This document shows positions 60,135 to 64,000 of a stretch of 64,000 bases of DNA, one piece after another. A model generated the notes under the pieces. That model was not told where the DNA came from. It ran no database searches and worked only from the letters and a program-made list of their open reading frames with translations. The stretch is from Vitrella brassicaformis. Taxonomy: Eukaryota; Sar; Vitrellaceae. The DNA is taken from NCBI GenBank assembly GCA_001179505.1, contig CDMY01000698.1:192453-256452 (forward strand), given 5' to 3'. The stretch's first letter is position 1, and every line of letters starts with the position of its first letter. The translations under genes were made by a program, and so were the position numbers.

Positions 60135-61129
60135 CTGGTGTGTGCCATTCATGTCAGTGCTGCCGTATGTAATGTGATATCTGTTCGTTTCTGGACGACA
60201 GACAGACATAAAGGCACTCTCTGGTCGGCTGGGATGGGTGGGATGGGCGGGCCCGCCTACTGCTTTGGTGGTGTGATGTCTCTGTTGCTGGTTAGGTGAA
60301 GTGGGGGATGGAGCAGGCGATGGACAGACAGGCACTAGGACTGATGAATGAAGAGACTCATTGTGTGTGACCATGGATGGATAGATAGATGACTCGTCTG
60401 TCTGTGCTGTCGGTCGACGGCTGTAAAGTAGCGGCAGTTGCTTTCAATCCACTGCTAGCGGTCTACATGTCCATGTGTGTACCATGCATGGGGCGGTCGG
60501 TTGATGTATTGGATGGATCTGCAACAGGCAGGGTGCGCGTCTGTCAGATCCATTTCGACTCGCATTATGTGACACACACAGCCAGGTCCATGGTAATGTA
60601 ATGCGCGGCGTACCGTATGCCCACTTGTCAGCGCCTTGCTTGCGAATAACGTCTTAGTCGAATCAGTCAGCGACCGTGGAGGCAGTGAGTGGGTGGCCGC
60701 ACGAGACACAAGGGAAGGACATAAAGGCAGGCAGGGCTCGGTGAAAAAAGTTTATGGCCCTCTCACTACCCGCCTCCCCCCCCCACCAGCACAGACGCAC
60801 GGACGGACGGACGCACCCGCACACCACGTACGAACGATGAGTGCGCTGCAGGTATCCATCCATCCATCCACACACACGTACATGCAACCAGCTCAGTCAG
60901 TCAGTCAGTGAGTCGATAAACGGGCCGGTACGGGAGGAGGTATGTATGTGCGCGTACGCATTCGTTCTCTCTCGCCATTCAGGGCGATGCCAAAGTCGAA
61001 ACGACAAGCGTGCTCCCCTCCCGGCCCGACCCGGCCCCTCCCTGCCGGCACGGCGCCACGCCAACCATCACGGACGGCAACACCTCATCCAACAATGGAC
61101 ACACCTTCATCCATTATGTACAGCAGGGG

Positions 61130-61161
61130 TCAGGCAGGCAGGCAGGCAGGCAGGCAGGTAG
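61130..61161 (+). repeat. (CAGG)n microsatellite
   Basis: Seven or eight tandem cagg units in the convergent spacer; similar arrays occur at 18488-18508, 18522-18540 and 18856-18872. Confidence 0.9.
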
Positions 61162-61965
61162 GTATGTCAGATCTCGCCTATTTAGCGATGGAAATCACTC
61201 AACACCCTACCGTAGGCACCGCCCAGATGATCAGCACAACCACATGAATGCACACAAGCTTTGCAAGGCATTTGTGTATTGCACATGTGACGTGCCCGGT
61301 TTGCGACGCGTCCGTCGGGAGGACGTCTGAAAATCTCCGGACACGCCAGTGCAATGCCATGCAGTCAGTCAATGCATTCGACGCAATCACTACACAATCC
61401 ACTACACATCGATCACATTCAATGTATATGTATGTCCTCAATCATCAGTCAATCAAGGGAGGGAGGCAGGGAGGGAGGTCCACAGGTCCCCCGGCCGCCG
61501 ACATGACATGACCGCCCGAGTAGCCTCTGTATCCCAAGCAATCAAGAGAGACGGCGGGCAGTGGAGGTGAGGTGAGGTGAGGTGGGTACATTAGATACCG
61601 CCCCACACCCCACGCACCCCCAAGACTGGCATGGCAACCCATAGATAACAGACACACAACACAAGACAAGACACGCATGTGTGTGTATGTGTGTGTACGC
61701 CCAACAGACAGACAGACAGACAACGGTGCGCACACAAACGTCCAGTCACTCACTCACGGACGTTATCCTCTTGCCTTAACACGTCCGACCGCCGCCTGTG
61801 TGTGTGTGTGTGTGTGTGTCACAGACACATGTCACTCTCTCACACATACACACAACCACTACAGATCACTCACGGCCGATGGGATGGATCCACAGCGACC
61901 GACCGACTGACGATGGATGCCCAGCTCCCCCACACCACACACACGCAAACACATACACACGCAGG

Positions 61966-62003
<38 letters not shown>
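61966..62003 (+). repeat. Compound (CA)n(GA)n microsatellite
   Basis: A ca dinucleotide run passes directly into a ga run of about ten units. A similar ca-to-ga switch occurs near 15797-15820 and 19217-19260. Confidence 0.9.
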
Positions 62004-62356
62004 TGCAGCACGGTCCGTCGGTCGATCCACGGGTCATCCATCCATCCATCCAGCGATCGATAAAGGTTTTAAAGCCGTACGCGCGCGGACACGCTATGTA
62101 TGCGGCAGCTCTTCAAGCAATGAGGCAGGCAGGCAGGCAGCGTACGAGGGAACCCATGATAATCCAGGCATCAATCACTTAACACCATGCAATGCATCAG
62201 CCATGTCAGATAGTTAAGCGTGACTGACATGAATGAACCAATCGTCGAAAAAGACTCGCTCACGAAAAGACAGTGTGTGAGCGAGCGAGTGAATGTGTGT
62301 GTGTGTGTGTGTGTGTATGGTAGTGCGGTGCAGTGTGGTGTGGTGTGCCCCTCTCC

Positions 62357-63921
62357 TCAGCCAAAGAAGGCCAGGAGAACCAGACTGAGTGCCATCACAG
62401 CCATGCCCACCAACACAATGTCAGACGAAAGCACGTCCTGATACAGACAGACAGACAGACAGACGGCCACAACCACAACCACACCACACAACACACACAT
62501 ACACATAGACACACACCTTTGGTGTCCTTTTCTCTGTCCCTAGTGTGTCTGTGTCTGTGTGTGTGCTTACGCGTGGGTCATATCTGAGAGAGGTTGGGAT
62601 GAGCTTCTTGAAGCAGATGTGAATCATGATGCCGCCAACGAGACCGAACAGAATGGCGAACGCACTGGGCGTCATGGCATTTGCCAGCACCACCCACGCA
62701 AGCAGACCTCCGACGGGCTCGGCAACGCCACACAGCACGCTCCACCCTAACCGCCACACACGCACACACAAACATGCGTCCGTCGTCTTGCTGTGCGTGT
62801 GGATGTGTTGTGTGTGCTTACAGAATGCCTTGCACTTGCTGCCGGTGGCGTAGTAGATGGGCACACTGACGGCGATCCCCTCGGGAACGTTGTGAATAGC
62901 GATTGCCACCGCCACGCCTGCACGCCGGGAGGGGAGGGGGGGCACATACGAAGACTTGTCTGTGCTGTTGTGTCGTGGTTCTGGGGGGCGTGCCTACCGA
63001 TTCCGAAGATGGGGTCAGCGAGGGCGGAGGCGAACGTGGCGATGCCCTCAGGGAAGTTGTGCAGGGCCAGGGCGCACCCACTGCACGTAAGCAGACACAC
63101 ACAGAGACAGACAGACAGGCAAACGACAGACGAGATGACAGACGCATCCATGCCATGAGTGGCCAGCCCTCCCACGCCGGCCGATTACCCACAGAAGTAA
63201 GGAAGTGCATGCATATGACGTACGTACCTGAAGATGCCCAGGTTCTGCAGACGAAACCTGTCTGCATCCCACTGCTTCTCAACGGGCTGCTCCGAGGTCG
63301 CGTCGTCCTTGCTGACGTCGGTGACGGCCTTGTCGTCCAGATCCCTGCCCTCACCGTCTCCCTTGTCCTTGCTCGCCCCGTCGACGACGCCCATAGCCAA
63401 AGCGACGGTCATCGGCTTCGCCTCGCACGCGATGCCCTGGATGCTCGCCGGATCGGGTTTGCCGGCACCAGTTATGGCTTCCTGCCTGCTGGCGGGGTCG
63501 GCCTGGAGTGACACGACATCAATCAATCAGAGTCAAGTGATGGAGTGGTGTGTGTGGACGGTGTGGACGGGTGCACTGCACTGCAAGTGCGGGCGGACCT
63601 TTCCCTGGTCGGGCTGCTGCTCTCGGTTCAAGATGTAGGGCTCCACGGGGCCGTGCCACTTGAAGACTCGTTCTATCAGTCGGTCCAGCGCGGCTGCTAT
63701 CAACATGCCTGACCAACAAATGGATCGACACGATGGACGGATGGACGGACGGACGGATGGCACACACAGAGACACAGATGTGGGTGGGAGAGAGAAAGGA
63801 CCATAGACGGCGTCCAGTCCACACGACACGTACCTCCAAAGAAGCACAGCGTCGCGTAAGCGTATGCCGTTCCCTCCTCGTGCAGTGCCCCGAACTCGTC
63901 AGCTGACTTCTGGAAGATCTC
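62357..63921 (-). CDS. ZIP-family (SLC39) divalent metal transporter, 5' part outside window
   Basis: Seven exons (63834-63921, 63599-63708, 63228-63502, 62998-63080, 62822-62917, 62571-62746, 62357-62437) join in frame into 302 residues to a TGA at 62357-62359; the start lies beyond 64000. Transmembrane IV and V signatures of ZIP transporters are both present: ALHNFPEGIATF in exon 62998-63080 and AIHNVPEGIAVSVPI in exon 62822-62917, carrying the metal-binding His, Asn and Glu. GVAEPVGGLLAW and the terminal membrane segment (VGMAVMALSLVLLAFFG) also fit. The cytosolic loop is long and acidic/Lys-rich (63228-63502) rather than the His-rich loop usual in the family. Predicted to move Zn2+ or Fe2+ into the cytosol. 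Confidence 0.9.
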
Positions 63922-64000
63922 CTGAGCACCACACCACACCACACCACACCAATATCAGAAAGAAAGACCAGGATCATCCGTCCATCGAGTGTAAGGACCC

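Larger units (their letters stand above)
60135..62356. other. Repeat-rich convergent spacer without genes
   Basis: About 2.2 kb between converging genes. It has ggca (61130-61161), ggat/catc, tcag (60893-60912), compound ca/ga (61966-62003) and tg (62297-62318) arrays. Open frames are built from these arrays. I see no gene or RNA. Confidence 0.6.

Noticed and set aside
61966-62060. Regularly spaced short repeats that could suggest a CRISPR-like array
   Set aside because: They are compound di- and tetranucleotide microsatellites without spacers, in a eukaryotic genome.

Overview
The window is nuclear DNA of an intron-rich, GC-rich protist. Almost every gene is cut into many short exons by canonical gt..ag introns full of TG/CA and GTCT/CAGA simple repeats, and no bacterial-style operons are visible. 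The gene set fits a microbial alveolate or alga: a secreted subtilisin with EGF and sushi modules, a CAP protein, a TPX2-like protein, a DUF789 protein, a RING-CH ligase, NhaC and ZIP transporters and an exostosin-type glycosyltransferase. A chromerid alga such as Vitrella is my best guess, from general impression only; no database search was possible. Exon coordinates were read by eye from splice dinucleotides and frame continuity; for most genes the summed exon lengths are divisible by three.

Layout: 1-213 (+) 3' end of a gene; 1136-1976 (-) eIF4E-like C-terminal region; 2047-2731 (-) small unknown gene; 3583-10572 (-) 20-exon solenoid/RING gene, copy 1; 10886-16145 (+) subtilisin-EGF-sushi protease; 19092-25703 (-) DUF789 protein; 25702-27426 (+) RING-CH membrane protein; 27848-29284 (-) secreted CAP protein; 29487-30912 (+) unknown; 31641-35191 (-) TPX2-like protein; 35273-43612 (+) about 38-exon giant gene, possibly SHOC1/Zip2-like; 44694-47665 (-) NhaC antiporter; 48169-55021 (+) solenoid/RING gene, copy 2; 55923-58340 (-) exostosin-like glycosyltransferase; 58621-60134 (+) unknown; 62357 to beyond 64000 (-) ZIP metal transporter.

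Two things stand out. First, a roughly 7.4 kb inverted segmental duplication (3195-10653 and 48116-55454) carries the same 20-exon gene in both arms, about 37.5 kb apart. The encoded protein is itself built of two tandem copies of one alpha-solenoid module, followed by Pro-rich linkers and a C-terminal RING finger. Each arm carries its own, different frame-breaking lesions: a TGA and a one-base shift in copy 1; a 13-nt net insertion and a TGA inside the RING in copy 2. Second, after about position 3500 genes alternate strand without exception. This produces six head-to-head pairs with short shared 5' regions (from overlapping start codons up to about 500 bp), while the microsatellite-rich, gene-free stretches lie between converging 3' ends.
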